Below, piece after piece: positions 10,600-22,449 of a stretch of DNA of 64,000 nt. A program made the position numbers and the translations under genes. Numbering within the stretch: the first letter of the stretch is position 1; each line of letters starts with the position of its first letter. This DNA is from Selaginella moellendorffii. Taxonomy: Eukaryota; Streptophyta; Lycopodiopsida; Selaginellales; Selaginellaceae. The notes under the pieces are model-generated. The model worked only from the letters and a program-made list of their open reading frames with translations, was not told the DNA's origin and ran no database searches. The stretch spans positions 33,882 through 97,881 of the forward strand of contig NW_003314286.1 in the NCBI RefSeq assembly GCF_000143415.4. Reading direction: 5' to 3'.

Positions 10600-12624
10600 T
10601 GCAAGAAGTCGTAGAGTTTGTGATCATCCTCAATGTGTCTCTTGGTAGAGATGTTGCCATTGCTAGAGAAGTATGGGAAGTTGGTGCCTCATTATAGAAT
10701 ATGGATTTGTTTAGGAAGAGCCATGGGTGGTGAACTCCTTAACTTGGTATCTGTGAATGATGAATCCTCCTTGCTGGAAAGAGCAGTTTGATAATCTAGC
10801 TTGCATAGAAGGTGTGAAAAGCATCCCTATACCCTAAGCACTATATAGAAGTTTGCTAGTTGTTGTCTCTGACTAGAAAGAGTGCAAACTAGCATAAAGT
10901 ATCCACTATGCAGCAAATGCCGGGCTGTGGAAAATCTAATGCACTAAGAACTATGACTTGTGGGAGAATAGAGTATTCAAATGGGATAGCTCCAAATAAA
11001 AGAGTATCCTCATTAATGTTTCCCCAACCAAAATCACTGCCACTCTCATAAATGCTAATTTCTCACAAGGAAAAGAAAATTCTAGAAAAGAAAAGGGGAA
11101 AAGACACAAAGGATGTTGTGGAAATTACTTGGTAGGATGTGGATATATGTTTTCACCAAAAAATAATGGAGAAAAGAAACAAAGTTCACTCAAAATGCCT
11201 TAAGGAGAAAACATTTTTATAGAAATTTCTCAACTTTGCACATGAAATTGGGTGTAGATGGACTTGATGAAATTTTTAGACTTAGACCAAGAGAATGAGA
11301 CCAAAATCACAAATTAAAATGCCCAAAAGATCAAGAACAATTGACTCAAACATCAAATTCTAGACAAAAAGAAGGATAAGAAAAGAAAATGAACTCCATA
11401 GCACAAGAAACACTCACCTTTGGCATTATAGAAAGTAATAGCATAGCCATGATAATCTCCATAAGAATGGCTCCTCAAATTTTCCCAAAATCAAACTAGA
11501 AACTTGCAAACTTGAGTTGTGAAATGCCACAAGAGAGAAACTGTTGTGTATTGCAGCCTAGAGTGAATTGGCTGCCAAGAAAGAACTCTCTAGAAAGCTT
11601 ATCTCCATATTTACAAGCATAAAAAAAGAAATCCCTGAATCAATCTCTGAATCACAAGCTTAGAGTGCTGAAATTTCTTTTATAAAAATAAAGGAGCGCG
11701 ATGGACAAAACTTCATGTATGTGGCCAAATTCTCCACAAAACAAGGCACTCTTTAGCTTGTTGGAAAGAGGATGCCAAGGTGCACCGACTCAAAAAAAGA
11801 AAAACTAAAATCTATACCCCAATCACGAGAAATTGCTAGAAAACCAATTGGAAAGAGGGTAATGTAGAAAACTATAGCAAGAATGAGAAAATCTTTGAGT
11901 CTACGCTCTGGATTCATGGAAGTAGAGACCCTTAGCAGTCCTAAGGTCTCTAAGAACCTGAATCTAGCTGCTTAAACTTGAAATCTCTCTCAAGTTCTCA
12001 AGAAAACTCTCCATTCTCTCAAGATAACTAAGCTAGCTTGTCATGCTGGGTTCACTAACTATTGGGGCATCTTTCAGCCCCAATCATGGATCCATCCCTC
12101 ATACACACATGTTAGAAAATCATAATTCCAAACTCAAGTGCAAGAGAAAATGGGGTGGAACCTTATACTTGAGCCTCTCTTGGGCCTTTATAGAAGGATG
12201 AGGGAATATTTTAAGAATATACAATATTTCTTATGCTCTCTCAAACCAGAGTCTAAGTTGTGACATGAGGAGAAGGTAACGATGAGCTAGTGCCACAACA
12301 AGAGAAGAAAAATAAGAGAAAAAGAATGAGTACCCAAAGAACTTAATACTTATCTAAATTTTAGCTTAGGAAAGTGTAATATGCAAATGAAGCCTCATGA
12401 TGACTTTTAGTTATACTCCAAATATTGGCTAAATTCAAGAAAGAAAGAGAGGATAGACAAGGGGATGCTTTGCCAGAAAGTGATAAATATAGAAATGATG
12501 AAAGATGGAATGATATGATAAAGTGGTCTAAAGTGTCAAATTGAAGAAAACTACAGTTGGAAAGGATGGCATAGTTATTGGATTGATGGTAAAGAAATGT
12601 GGCATGTGTTTACTGAGTGCTAGA
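10600..12624. other. Non-coding stretch before the assembly gap
   Basis: No convincing coding region. It is A-rich on the plus strand and probably the leader and LTR-like DNA of element C. The last part (12290-12620) is homologous to 18240-18480 and to the first 240 bases of the window, i.e. to the 3' end of the copy A/B family. Confidence 0.45.
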
Positions 12625-12932
12625 NNNNNNNNNNNNNNNNNNNNNNNNNNNNNNNNNNNNNNNNNNNNNNNNNNNNNNNNNNNNNNNNNNNNNNNNNNNN
12701 NNNNNNNNNNNNNNNNNNNNNNNNNNNNNNNNNNNNNNNNNNNNNNNNNNNNNNNNNNNNNNNNNNNNNNNNNNNNNNNNNNNNNNNNNNNNNNNNNNNN
12801 NNNNNNNNNNNNNNNNNNNNNNNNNNNNNNNNNNNNNNNNNNNNNNNNNNNNNNNNNNNNNNNNNNNNNNNNNNNNNNNNNNNNNNNNNNNNNNNNNNNN
12901 NNNNNNNNNNNNNNNNNNNNNNNNNNNNNNNN
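12625..12932. other. Assembly gap (308 N)
   Basis: Unresolved bases. The gap ends directly at a C homopolymer of about 18 bases (12939-12956), a likely reason for the failed assembly. Confidence 0.99.
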
Positions 12933-13850
12933 AAGGCCCCCCCCCCCCCCCCCCCCGTTGCCCTTGTGAGGCAAGGGTTTTATACAAGGAAGATGGGGAA
13001 TATTTTTAAGACTAGAATATTCCCTCTCTCTCTCTCACTCTCTCAGTGGCCACGTGTAAGCCACAAATTTTTCCTTTCCAATTTGCCAGCTTACCTCGTC
13101 TATCCGTCCAACACTGCCTTAGCTTTTGCTAAGTTCCCTTGCCAAGGTTCTCGCCTATAGTACCAACTCCTACTTGGTCCTACTTGGTTTCAGCTACTCA
13201 CTGCACGAGCAACGGAGTGTTAACCATCCATCCACAGATTCCCAAATCTCTCCCAATCCCCCTCCCCGGGTTAGATTGGACTTAAAGTTCTACTACACTC
13301 CCCACAAGCACAAGCAGTTAAGCACACCAAGCTTCCAGGTTCCTAACATCCCTTGGTACCACAAGACTTGATCATGGGACCCTCTAAATCCTAAGTCTTG
13401 GGTGCGACACTTGCTTTGGGACGCCGGTGAAACACTGTGGCCTAACAGCTCGGTATGGGTACCTCTACCCCCCCACTTCCATCCCGAAGGGAAGGTCCAA
13501 GCCCCTAGGAAGGGCGAGGACCAATGAGCAGCATGGTACTCAAGTGGGGCACCACTCCACATGAGCCGGGAGCACTGCAGTCAGTTTCCCTTTCGGGAGT
13601 GGGAGTTGCTCTTGAGCACTTCCTTGGATGGCTCCTCCAGCACCAACCAAGTCCATGCTCACTCCCACCCAAGGTTCTTTGGTCCCAATCCCAACCTCAA
13701 GTCAATTTGGAAGCCCCACTAGAGAGTTCCTTCAAAATTGGTTCTTGGACCTCACTATCCCTACTATACTTTTGGAACCCCCTGCAGCCCCCCTATCCTG
13801 GGAGATGCACGCTTTGGGCTTTCACCCCTTGACCTGTATTAGTACTCGGA
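12933..13850. mobile_element. LTR-like fragment and unassigned repeat DNA
   Basis: The start (12957-13050) matches the copy A and B terminal regions: the GGCAAGGGTTTTATACAAGG motif, then CT repeats. The rest is C/T-rich with no recognisable protein on either strand. Confidence 0.45.
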
Positions 13851-14105
13851 CTTAGTCTCTGGCTCGATCTCAGACTCGATCTCGGATCCGACTTCGGATT
13901 TGGTCTCGGACTCGATCTCGGACTCGATCTCGGACCCGATCTCGGACCCGACCTCAGACTCGACCTCGGACTCGGTCTCGGACCCGATTTCGGATCTCGG
14001 ACTCCGTCTCGAACTCAGTCTCAAACTCGGTCTTGAACTCGGTCTCCGAGTCGGCCTCGGACTCGATTCCGGACTCTATCTCGAACTCGGTCTCAGAGTC
14101 AGTTG
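13850..14105 (+). repeat. Imperfect CTCGGA/CTCGAT minisatellite
   Basis: A degenerate hexamer array (ctcgga, ctcgat, ctcgaa variants) of about 250 bp. It is open in several frames and would encode Ser/Glu/Thr or Ser/Asp repeats, but that follows from the repeat itself. About 160 bp of it (13940-14100) recurs in direct orientation at 17700-17862. Confidence 0.85.
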
Positions 14106-14465
14106 TTGACCATGTCTCCGGGGGCATCCCCCCACTTAGCGGTGTGCCTAAGTTAGCCTCCCCGGCCAAGAGCCCATGACAACGGAATATAGGTGTCCCT
14201 ATACTCCTCACCTCACCACGCCCTAGTATGGGGTTGGGACTTGAACCCAACCTTGCTTTACTAGGGGGTTAGGACTCAAACCCAACCTCCGTAGAATACG
14301 TCTACGGATTCGACATCCCCGCAGGGAGTCGGGCGTAGTTCCCTACGCCTAGTTGACCTAGCTAACCCATCTAATTAGCTTACCTTTGGCGCGCCTTCGG
14401 GTCTCAACATATGCCATTACTCAACTTCTCAAATTGATACTTTTAATTGAACTTGGCATAAGTAC
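14106..14465. mobile_element. Probable 3' LTR portion of the nested chromovirus
   Basis: Non-coding DNA directly downstream (in element orientation) of the chromodomain. Short stretches such as CACCACGCCCTA recur beyond the other end of the element near 17970. LTR boundaries were not determined. Confidence 0.4.
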
Positions 14466-14469
14466 ATAG

Positions 14470-14640
14470 AGTTCTGCCTTGTAGAAATTCCTCCACTAGA
14501 TCTCGCGCATTTGCTAGGTTCTCCTCCGGTTCCCATGTTGCTTCATAGTGTGGAAATCCTTTCCACTTCACATGGAACTCTCTCACCTCGTGTCCTTGTC
14601 GCTTGCTCTTGCGCGCATTGAGGATTCGTATTCCTCTTTC
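14470..14640 (-). pseudogene. Chromodomain of the nested chromovirus
   Basis: The minus strand reads EVREFHVKWKGFPHYEATW followed by EPEENLANARDLVEEFL. This has the aromatic cage and W-K-G pattern of integrase-linked chromodomains that read histone methylation. It is in a different frame from the integrase tail just upstream (KVAYRLRLP, KMHPVFHVNLLKPYF at about 14690-14800). Confidence 0.75.
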
Positions 14641-14679
14641 CCTTGGATAACCTCAGGTAAAGGTCTTACTTGGTCCTTG

Positions 14680-16064
14680 CGAAGCGGATCCTCAAAATAT
14701 GGCTTGAGTAAGTTCACGTGGAACACGGGATGCATCTTCCCCATCTCTCGAGGAAGTCGGAGACGGTAAGCCACTTTACCGATTCGAGCCTCAATCTCGT
14801 AAGGCCCTGCAAACCTGCTTAAGGAACTCAAGATCAATTCATTTACAAGAATACATGCACTTTTACCTTTGGGTCAACTTCTGGCTGATCCCACTTGGTA
14901 GCCTGAGGTTCTTGGTGTTCAGCCACACCTTCTCCCCAGCTTGGAACTCTACATCCCAGCGCTTCTGGTTCGCGTACTTAGTTTGCCTTTGTTGAGCCCG
15001 TTCCAAGGAATCCCTCACTAGATTCCAAATGTTGAGTCTTTCCGCCGTGAATGCCTCCACTGCAGGTAATTTTCCATGATACTCGGCCACGCCGAGTTCC
15101 ACAAGACCTTCAATAGCTCGCCCATTGATGACTTCCCATGGACTCACCCCGATGCTCGAATGTGGTGAGTTGTTATAACACATTTCTGCAAGTCCCAAAT
15201 GACCTACCCAATCGGTCTAGTCTCCCGAGACATAGCATCGCAAAAAATCCTCCAGCTGCCTATTCACCCTTTCCGTTTGTCCGTTTGTCAAGAAGTGTTA
15301 GTGCCATCAAACTTGACTTAATACCCCATACCTATCTGTGGGTGATAGGCTGTGCTGAATTTTAACTTGGTGCGATATTGTTCCAAAAGAGTTCTCCAGA
15401 ACCTGCTGGTGAAGATCTTATCTCGATATGAGATGATCTCCTCTGGCCTTCCCCGTACTCGAACCACTTGTTTGAAGAATAGCTTTGCCACACCTTCTGC
15501 ATCCACTTCCGTTGTGGTGGATATAAAATGTGCCATCTTCGAAAATCGGTCCACCACCATGAATATCACATCAAACCCCTCACTTGGGGAGAGTCCCGTG
15601 ATGAAGTCCATTGTAAGACATTTCCACGGACGATCTGGAATTGGGATGCTTTGTAACAAGCCCCCACTAGCCTTAGTCACGGCTTTGACCTGCTGACATG
15701 TTAGACATGTCTTTACATAGTCTTGGACATCCTTAGCCATATTTGGACAGTGGTATTTCCTCTTGAGTAAGCCCATTGTCTTGGGCACCCTGCCGTGTCC
15801 CGCAAGAAGTCCGTCATGACACTCTTCTAAGGCTACCTTCCTTAGTTCCCCTTCTGGAACATACACCCTCGTTTGCTTGTAATATATGAGTTCATTGCGT
15901 TTTGCATAGCCTGTTTTTTCGTCCGTTGGCAGCTCACCTCTTTGGTGAGCTTCCCGTGCCTCTAGATTCCTCAGCAACACTTCTTGTGTTAGACCATCGT
16001 TCTTGTATGCAGTCCGCACATCATCCCAAAAGGTTGCTGTTGCGCTAGATATCGCCAACTTCAA
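14680..16064 (-). pseudogene. Integrase of the nested chromovirus
   Basis: The zinc-binding HHCC region is intact: ECHDGLLAGHGRV and CLTCQQVK. The core shows LTMDFITGL (first Asp) and ISYRDKIFTSRFW (second Asp). The third catalytic position is degraded: YHPQIGMGY lacks the usual DGQ-E and the frame is lost there. The C-terminal region resumes in another frame as YNNSPHSSIGVSPWEV (about 15150) and KVWLNTKNLRLP (about 14910). Confidence 0.8.
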
Positions 16065-16183
16065 CTCGCTTTTCGACTTAGTGCATCTGCCATGATGTTG
16101 CTCTTCTCAGGCTTGTACAAAATCTCGCAATCAAACTCGGCCAAAGCATTGGCCCACCGACCTTGTTTTCCCCTCAGGTCGGG

Positions 16184-16640
16184 CTATGACAAGAAGTGTT
16201 TCGTTGCCACATTATCCGTGTAAACCTTGAAGTGTCTCCCAAGGTAATGTTGCCACTCCTTGAGTGCTTTGACCACCGCAAACAATTCCTTCTCATGGGC
16301 AGGCCACTTCCGTTGAGCCTTGTCCAACTTTTTCAAGAAGAACGCTACTGGATGGTTGTCTTGCTTCAAAACTGCACCCAACGCAAAGTCTGAAGCATCC
16401 GTTTCTACCTCAAAGTCCTTACCAAAGTCTGGTAATGCCAGCACGGGAGCCTTCCTCAATTTCCCCTTGAGGTGGACAAATGCCGCCTCGCATTCTGCTG
16501 TCCATACCATCTTCCCTTTTCCCGTTTGGTCCATTAAGGGCAGGGCTACTCTCGAATAGTGTTTGATAAACTTTCAATAGTAGTTGTATAGCCCCAGGAA
16601 TGCCCTTAACTCGTGTACATTCGATGGTCGCTCCCAATCC
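16184..16640 (-). pseudogene. RNase H of the nested chromovirus
   Basis: A canonical gypsy RNase H: FEVETDASDFALGAVLKQ, HPVAFFLKKLDKAQ, HEKELFAVVKALKEWQHYL and VYTDNVATKHFL. The D-E-D catalytic residues are present. It lies directly after the RT in the usual order, which contrasts with copies A and B. Confidence 0.8.
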
Positions 16641-16753
16641 TGGATCGCTTGGACCTTCTCAGGGTCCACCTTGAGCCCGTCCTTGCCCACCACATGCCCG
16701 AGAAACTTTACCTCTTGTTGAGCAAAGTCACATTTGCTCTCTTTAGCATACAG

Positions 16754-17299
16754 CTAGTGTTCCCTTAGTTTCTCGAACACTTTCGTCAAGTGTTTGACAT
16801 GCTCTTCTAGCATTTCGCTATAAATCAGGATGTCGTCAATATAGATGACCACAAAGTGATCCAAATAGGGTACAAAGATATGGTTCATCAACGCCGAAAA
16901 TGTTGCCGGCGCATTGCATAGCCCGAAGGGCATCACCAAAAACTCGAAGCTCCCATACCTCGTTCGATAGGTTATCTTCTCGACATCTTCCTCTGTTACC
17001 CTGATCTGGTAGTATCCTGACCTTAGGTCAATCCTCGAGAAGTATTTTGCCTTTCCCAACCTATCGAACAGGTCCTCAATCCTTGGCAAAGGGTATTTGT
17101 TCTTCTTTGTATATTTGTTGAGCAACCGGTAGTCTATGCACATGCGCATAGATCCATCTTTCTTTTTCACAAATAGCACCGATGCCCCATACGGCGACTT
17201 GCTCAACCTAACATACCCTTTTTCCACCAACTCCTTTAGTTGGCGCTTGAGCTCCACAAGTTCTTTTTCTTTCAAACGATAGGGGGGACGAACCACCAC
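16754..17299 (-). pseudogene. Reverse transcriptase of the nested chromovirus
   Basis: A well-preserved 181-codon open stretch: [49 protein letters not shown] and the catalytic YIDDILIYS. It continues downstream in pieces towards the RNase H. The intact palm suggests a younger insertion than copies A and B. Confidence 0.85.
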
Positions 17300-17338
17300 C
17301 TCAGCACCCTCGACCAGCTCAATCTTATATTTTATCGG

Positions 17339-17698
17339 TCATGCGAGGGGCAATCCCGCTAGTAGCTCCTCTGGCATGGTATCCTGGAATTGATCCAACA
17401 CCCGCTGGATCACTAAAGGTACTTCTTCCATTCCAGTCTTTTTGTCACTTCTCACCGAGAATAAGCACAAAAATGCAGTCTTGGTCCCTTTAGTGAGTTG
17501 TCCTCTCGTGGACACCAGGTTTAGACACGAATCTTTGGCCTTGCATTGCCCTACCTTTAGATCCTGGGCCTCCACCCTGGATCTTCTTCCTTGGGCATTC
17601 GCCAGTACCACAAGGTTCCTACCTTGTCCATGTAGGGCTACCACGAACAGATTGAACCAATCCATCCTGAAGATCACGTCAAATCCCGCCATGTCCAA
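17339..17698 (-). pseudogene. Protease C-terminus of the nested chromovirus
   Basis: MAGFDVIFRMDWF corresponds to the FDVILGMDWL strand near the end of Ty3 proteases. An inter-domain linker leads to the RT. The active-site DSG part is absent because the element is truncated at 17700. Confidence 0.6.
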
Positions 17699-17699
17699 C

Positions 17700-17880
17700 C
17701 CGGACCCGATCTCGGACCCGACCTCAGACTCGGTCTCAGACCTGATTTCGGATCTCGGACTCCGTCTCGAACTCAGTCTCGAACTCGGTCTTGAACTCAG
17801 TCTCCGAGTCGGCCTCGAATTTGATTCCGGACTCTATCTCGAACTCGGTCTCAGAGTCGGTCTTGGACTCGATCTCAGCC
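17700..17880 (+). repeat. Second copy of the CTCGGA minisatellite
   Basis: Directly repeats about 160 bp of 13940-14100, in the same orientation, at the truncated end of the chromovirus. Confidence 0.8.
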
Positions 17881-18240
17881 TCAGTCCCATCTGATGAACT
17901 CTTTATCATTTTGGTCATGCTTTCGGGGCTCCTTTAGCCTACGACACCTCGGAGAGTTGGTTCCTTACACCACGCCCTAACATGCGACCACGGTGGATCG
18001 TGTTGGCTCCAAACGCGCGAGAACCCTCCGGAGAGTGTAGAGTGTACCTCTACTACTGATGCCAAGTGTTGATAGCTTTGTTAAATAGTAGAAACTCTAG
18101 AAAACAAAGTGGAAAAGAAAAAAGAGAGGTAGGTGTGAAGTTTGGAGACAGAGAGGAAAACCCGGTGGGAAACTTGTAGTCAAACTGGATCCTAAAGTTG
18201 AAGAAAAAGTGCAAAAAAAGTGTGAAAAGAGGGAGAAAAA
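17881..18240. other. Non-coding junction between the chromovirus and copy B
   Basis: No protein seen. On the minus strand near 18060 the sequence TTGGCATCAGTAGTAG is loosely like an initiator-tRNA-Met primer-binding site. The match is too weak to call. Confidence 0.35.
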
Positions 18241-19545
18241 TAGGGGAAAAAGAGTGCGAGTACCCAAAGAGCTTAACCTGTACCTAGATTTTGGCTTAGG
18301 AAAATGTAATATGCAAATGCAGCCTCTTGATGACTTCCAATATGCTCCAAGGATTGGCCGAAACCGAGAAAGAAAAAGAAGTAGAAGAGGGGATGCATTG
18401 CCCAAGGGTGGTAAGTGTGGAAATGATGAAAGATGGAGTGATATGGTGGAGTGCGAAATGGTGGTGGCACTCTAAGTAAGCGCTGACCTCTCGAAGTAGC
18501 CGGTAACTGGGACCTGTAACTAGTAACCACCTGCTCTCGCTCCTACTCCTGCGCCTGCTCTAGCACCGATATGATGGAGTGATATGGTGGAGTGCCAAGA
18601 CGGTGGTGGCACTCTGAGAAGGTGGCCAATCTGATATGTCGGACTGAAGAAGTCAGCAGCTGAAAAGGATGTCGAGGGAGTCACGAGGTTGCCGGTAAAG
18701 AGAGGTGGCATGTGTCCACTGATTGCTGGAGCAGAAAGTGGCTTTGGCTTCTATAGCCTCGCCTAAGGATCCACCTAGGTGCCTTGAGTGAACAGGTTCA
18801 CTTGGTTGGAAGAAAGTCTCTCCAAAAAAGCTAGTGCGTTGTCGGCAAATGGTCGTAAGGATATCTCGGAAATGGCATGTCCAAATGAGGTGGTGTCATT
18901 TGCTTCTGGTGCACGTATGTGTGTCTGTGGTATGGTGTAAATGTGACCTCAAACGAAGATGTGAATGATGGTGAAAGAATGAAAGATGCAAGACAGGCAT
19001 CTAGAGATAAGTGCGGGCAATGCTGCTAGAAGTGATTGGTGATGGAACTGTGAATGTAGATGATATGGAATGAGTGAGGGGAATGTGTGGGGTGTAGTAA
19101 TGGGAAGGGAAAGGCCAAAGAACCTGGAACATAGACCGAGCCAAGCGAGGAACCTCCATACATACGGCAATGCAGCTTGAGTGTGAAATCCAAGGCATGG
19201 GCCATGGTCCAATGGAGAAACACCCTCTAAAAGTAAGAAAAGGAGCCATGAAAGTAAAGTAAAAGAAAGGAAGAAAAAGAAAAAGAAAAAGAAGACAAGA
19301 GGAACTCCTCACCAAATGAAGCGTTTGAGATGAGAGTGGTTGTGAGCGTGTGGGAGCTCACGTCCATCAGCATCAACTAGCACATATGCTCCGCATCCGA
19401 TGTGTCACTGGACAAAGTAGGGGCCGGTCTAGCAAGGGGAGAACTTTGAAGGTGGCATAAACTCCTTGAGTAAAACGAGATCGCCATCCTTGAATGGTTC
19501 GGCAGACCACTAGTGATCGATGACTGATTTGATCTTCTGCTTGCC

Positions 19546-19830
19546 TCAAAGGAGATGTTCAGTTGTGGATTGTCCCTGTTCTTCCAAGGCAAGAACCTCC
19601 AAGTCACGTGCATGAAGCTTGTCCTCATCGCTAAGCTGGATCTCCACTGGAAGCATAGCCTCTGTCCCATAGACAAGGGAGAATGGGGTTGCAGAGATGG
19701 ATGTCTTGAGGGACGTCCAAAAGGCCCACAACGCCGTAACCAAGTGCTCGTGCCAACGCCTTGGATCCATCACATGCTTCCGCCGCATGTGAAAAGTTGG
19801 GTGGAACTCTTGGATGGTCACAATCCAAGA
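19546..19830 (-). pseudogene. Integrase remnant of copy B with internal deletion
   Basis: FHMRRKHVMDP is joined directly to RRWHEHLVTALWAFWTS. In copy A these two pieces are about 800 bp apart (about 2090 and 1300). The catalytic core lay in the missing part. Confidence 0.7.
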
Positions 19831-19857
19831 TAAAGTACGAGGACTGTGAACCGGTCA

Positions 19858-20145
19858 CTATAAAAGAAAGGTCAGCACATTAAAATAGACATGGGAATGG
19901 ATACGGGCTCTAGCAAGAAAGTGACAAAATCGCTCCAAGGTATAAACAACAGCCACCACTTCTTTTTCCGCATCCATGTACTTCTTCTTGGTCTCCTTGA
20001 ACGAATGTGATGCATAGTATGTTGCATGGGGTGGCTTGCCAGGCTGTGAACATTGGCAAAGGCATACTCCAAAAGCCTCTATACCCGTTGTGATGTAAAT
20101 GTCGAAAGGAAGTTGCCGTTCTAGTGGTTGGAGTACCGGGGCCAT
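19858..20145 (-). pseudogene. Second RNase H of copy B, catalytic residues lost
   Basis: Matches the copy A segment: DIYITTGIEAFGVCLCQ, KEVVAVVYTLERFCHFLA, HVYFNVLTFLL. The first Asp and the TDH Asp are replaced as in copy A. Confidence 0.7.
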
Positions 20146-20389
20146 GCGGAGTGACTACTGTGACTGCTAGTTGTGGAGGAAACGACGAAAGAAACCCGTT
20201 TGCCCGAGGAAGCTGCGAAGCTACTTCACATTGGTTAGTGGGTTCTGATCTAGAATCTCCTGAGCCTTGGCTACCTGGGGCCTAATCCCATCCTGTGAGA
20301 CATCAAAGCCCAGTAACCGGCCTTCAATCACCCCGAATTTACACTATGCTGGGTTCAATGAAAATTTGTGTCGTCGACAGCGAATGAAG

Positions 20390-21180
20390 ATCTATTCCAA
20401 GTGCACAAGGTGATCCTCAAAGGAGTTAAAGGTCGTGCACAGATCATCCATATACACCCTTAAGGCACCTCCAATCAAGTTGTGAAAGACATGGGTCATA
20501 AAGCGCTGAAAAGTAACTCTAGCATTACACAAGCCAAACGGGAGGACGTTGAAAACAAAGATACCCCAAGGTGTTTGGAAGGCCGTAAGATCTTGATGAT
20601 CCAGATAAATGAAGATCTGGTTGTACCCTGAAAAGCCATCCATGAAAGAGTAGTATCGGTGTCCAGCCATCTCATCCACAATCGCATCAATAAATGGAGT
20701 TAGAAAATGGTCTTTCGCAGTTGCCTTGTTCAGGTCTCAAAAGTCAATGCATAGGCAGAGTTTTCCATTTGCCTTGCATGCAAGGACGAGGTTGGCCACC
20801 CACTCTAAGCTCTCCAAAGGGTAAATAAAGCCGGCTGCCAGAAGTCGCTCGATCTCCAACTTCATCTCGGAGTGAGCTGCCGGGCTGAAACGCTGCATGG
20901 TTTGGTTGACTCTAAAAGCACAATACTATGCATGATTGTGTCCATGGGAACTCCTAAAAGCTGGCTGTAGTCCCAAGCAAATACGTCCTTGAAACACTGG
21001 AGGAGATCCAAGAGCTTTGCTATGTTTGTTGAAGCAAGTGATGTGGCGATAAAGACCGGGTCCTTATCATCACCTAGGAAAACAGCATGAACCCTAGATT
21101 CTGGAGAAACCTTGGGCTCAAGGGGTTCATCTATCTTGGATTCCTCCCTGACCTTGGAAACTAAAGAGTAGGGAGTGCCT
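20390..21180 (-). pseudogene. Reverse transcriptase remnant of copy B
   Basis: The N-terminal part (20862-21266 frame) shows FAWDYSQLLGVPMDTIMH. After a frameshift the palm reads YYSFMDGFSGYNQIFIYLD, LPFGLCNARVTFQRFM and the catalytic YMDDLCTTF. It is better preserved in the palm than copy A. Confidence 0.75.
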
Positions 21181-21224
21181 TTTGTCTCTCGCATCATGGT
21201 GATTGCTTGATGGGATAACCTGTC

Positions 21225-21640
21225 TGCCCAAAAGGTTTCTTCACGAGGGACACTTTGAAAAGTCACCTAAGAGAACTCATCCATCACGTTGACCGCCCGC
21301 TACCAAAGCTCTTTCAAGTTCTATTTGCAGACTTGGTATTCTCCAGTAAGTTGGTGTATGATGAGTTGCGCATCTCCAACGAAAGTGACTCACCTAAACT
21401 TGAGATTTGTTGCCAACTTCATGGCACTAATAGCAACCAAGTACTTTGGTTCATTAGCTGATGTTGCTGGCAAAGTGATAGAGAGGTCAGCTACTTTGTT
21501 CTCCACAGAATCTATCATCCAAACTCCAATGCTGGCAACCTGGTTGAAATAAGCTGTAATCATAGGAGTGTCCTCTTCTTCAAATAAAGATGCTGGGGAC
21601 ACCACATCTAGCAAGACCGTCTCTAGCAAGTCAGGCAAGA
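21225..21640 (-). pseudogene. Upstream RNase H domain of copy B
   Basis: Same position and frame as in copy A, between the protease/linker and RT. PMITAYF is followed by a short deletion that removes the first Asp. ADLSITLPATSANEPKY has lost the catalytic Glu region, and REETFWADRLSHQAI is intact. It confirms that the domain order is ancestral to both copies. Confidence 0.65.
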
Positions 21641-22449
21641 ATGTTGTTGTTGGATCCGGAGTCTTTGTCTGTTGTTCTCTTTGCTTCTAATGCTCTGAGC
21701 ACTCGATGTCCAATGCAAGGACTGTAGCTAAGTACTCTGCAAGTGAAGGAAGATCCTCCACTGAAGTCCAGTCCAAGTCTAGTGCTAAAGTTTCAGTGTA
21801 ATACACTTGGACCTGTACCGGAAGCTCCACAGTAGGAAATTCTGAACTCAAAGAGCTATAACTCGCATGTAGCATGTCCAATTGGCTTGATTCTTTCTGC
21901 TAGTTCTGTGTTTGGATGTCATCCTTCGTCTCTAATAAACGGAATGACGAAATACGCTTGGAGTCATCAGCTACTGAGATTTTAGTAGGAAGATGTTGGC
22001 TGTGTGACACCTCAGATAGTTGCTGTGAAGGATTGAGCTTGGCTATGTCCTGCGAAAGATGGACCTGGTCTGGAGTGACTGTGTTGTCAAGCTCCATAAG
22101 AGAGAGTTGGTCCCATGCAAAAAACAAATCGAGGAGCCCTTCCTCTATCGAGAAACACTCCGAAAAGCTGGATACGGGAGCCTGTACTCTATAAGCCCCG
22201 CCATCAAATAAAGAGGGCCTGTCTAGAGGCTCGGCCTTACTCTCAAATAAAGAGAGTGAAGTTGAGAGATGTCTCAGGCTACCTGACTCACCTCCAACCA
22301 TGTCAATTGCATTGCATGAGAAAGCATCTGTCATATAGATAGTCGACACCACCATGAACTCAAGAAAAACCTTTGTGAGCTCAAGAGGAAAGTATGGTGT
22401 GGAGGCCATCTTAGGCTGAGCTTGCTAAGCTTGCTGAGAAAGAGCTCTG

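Larger units (their letters stand above)
14470..17700 (-). mobile_element. Truncated chromovirus (Ty3/gypsy with chromodomain)
   Basis: Minus-strand pol with, in order, the C-terminus of protease, reverse transcriptase, RNase H, integrase and a chromodomain. The protease N-terminus and all of gag are missing; at 17700 the protease sequence passes abruptly into the CTCGGA minisatellite. It differs clearly from copies A and B and sits between them. Frameshifts separate protease/RT, RNase H, integrase and chromodomain, so it is dead. Confidence 0.85.

Noticed and set aside
12528-13009. Open frames that cross the N gap and end in poly-proline or poly-glycine
   Set aside because: They exist only because N translates as unknown and the C homopolymer is open in all frames.
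13839-14250. Ser/Glu-rich ORFs in both orientations
   Set aside because: They are products of the hexamer minisatellite, open in several frames, with no start context or domain.
18060-18080. Possible tRNA-Met primer-binding site next to the chromovirus remnant
   Set aside because: TTGGCATCAGTAG matches the expected TGGTATCAGAGC only partly, and no LTR end could be placed beside it.
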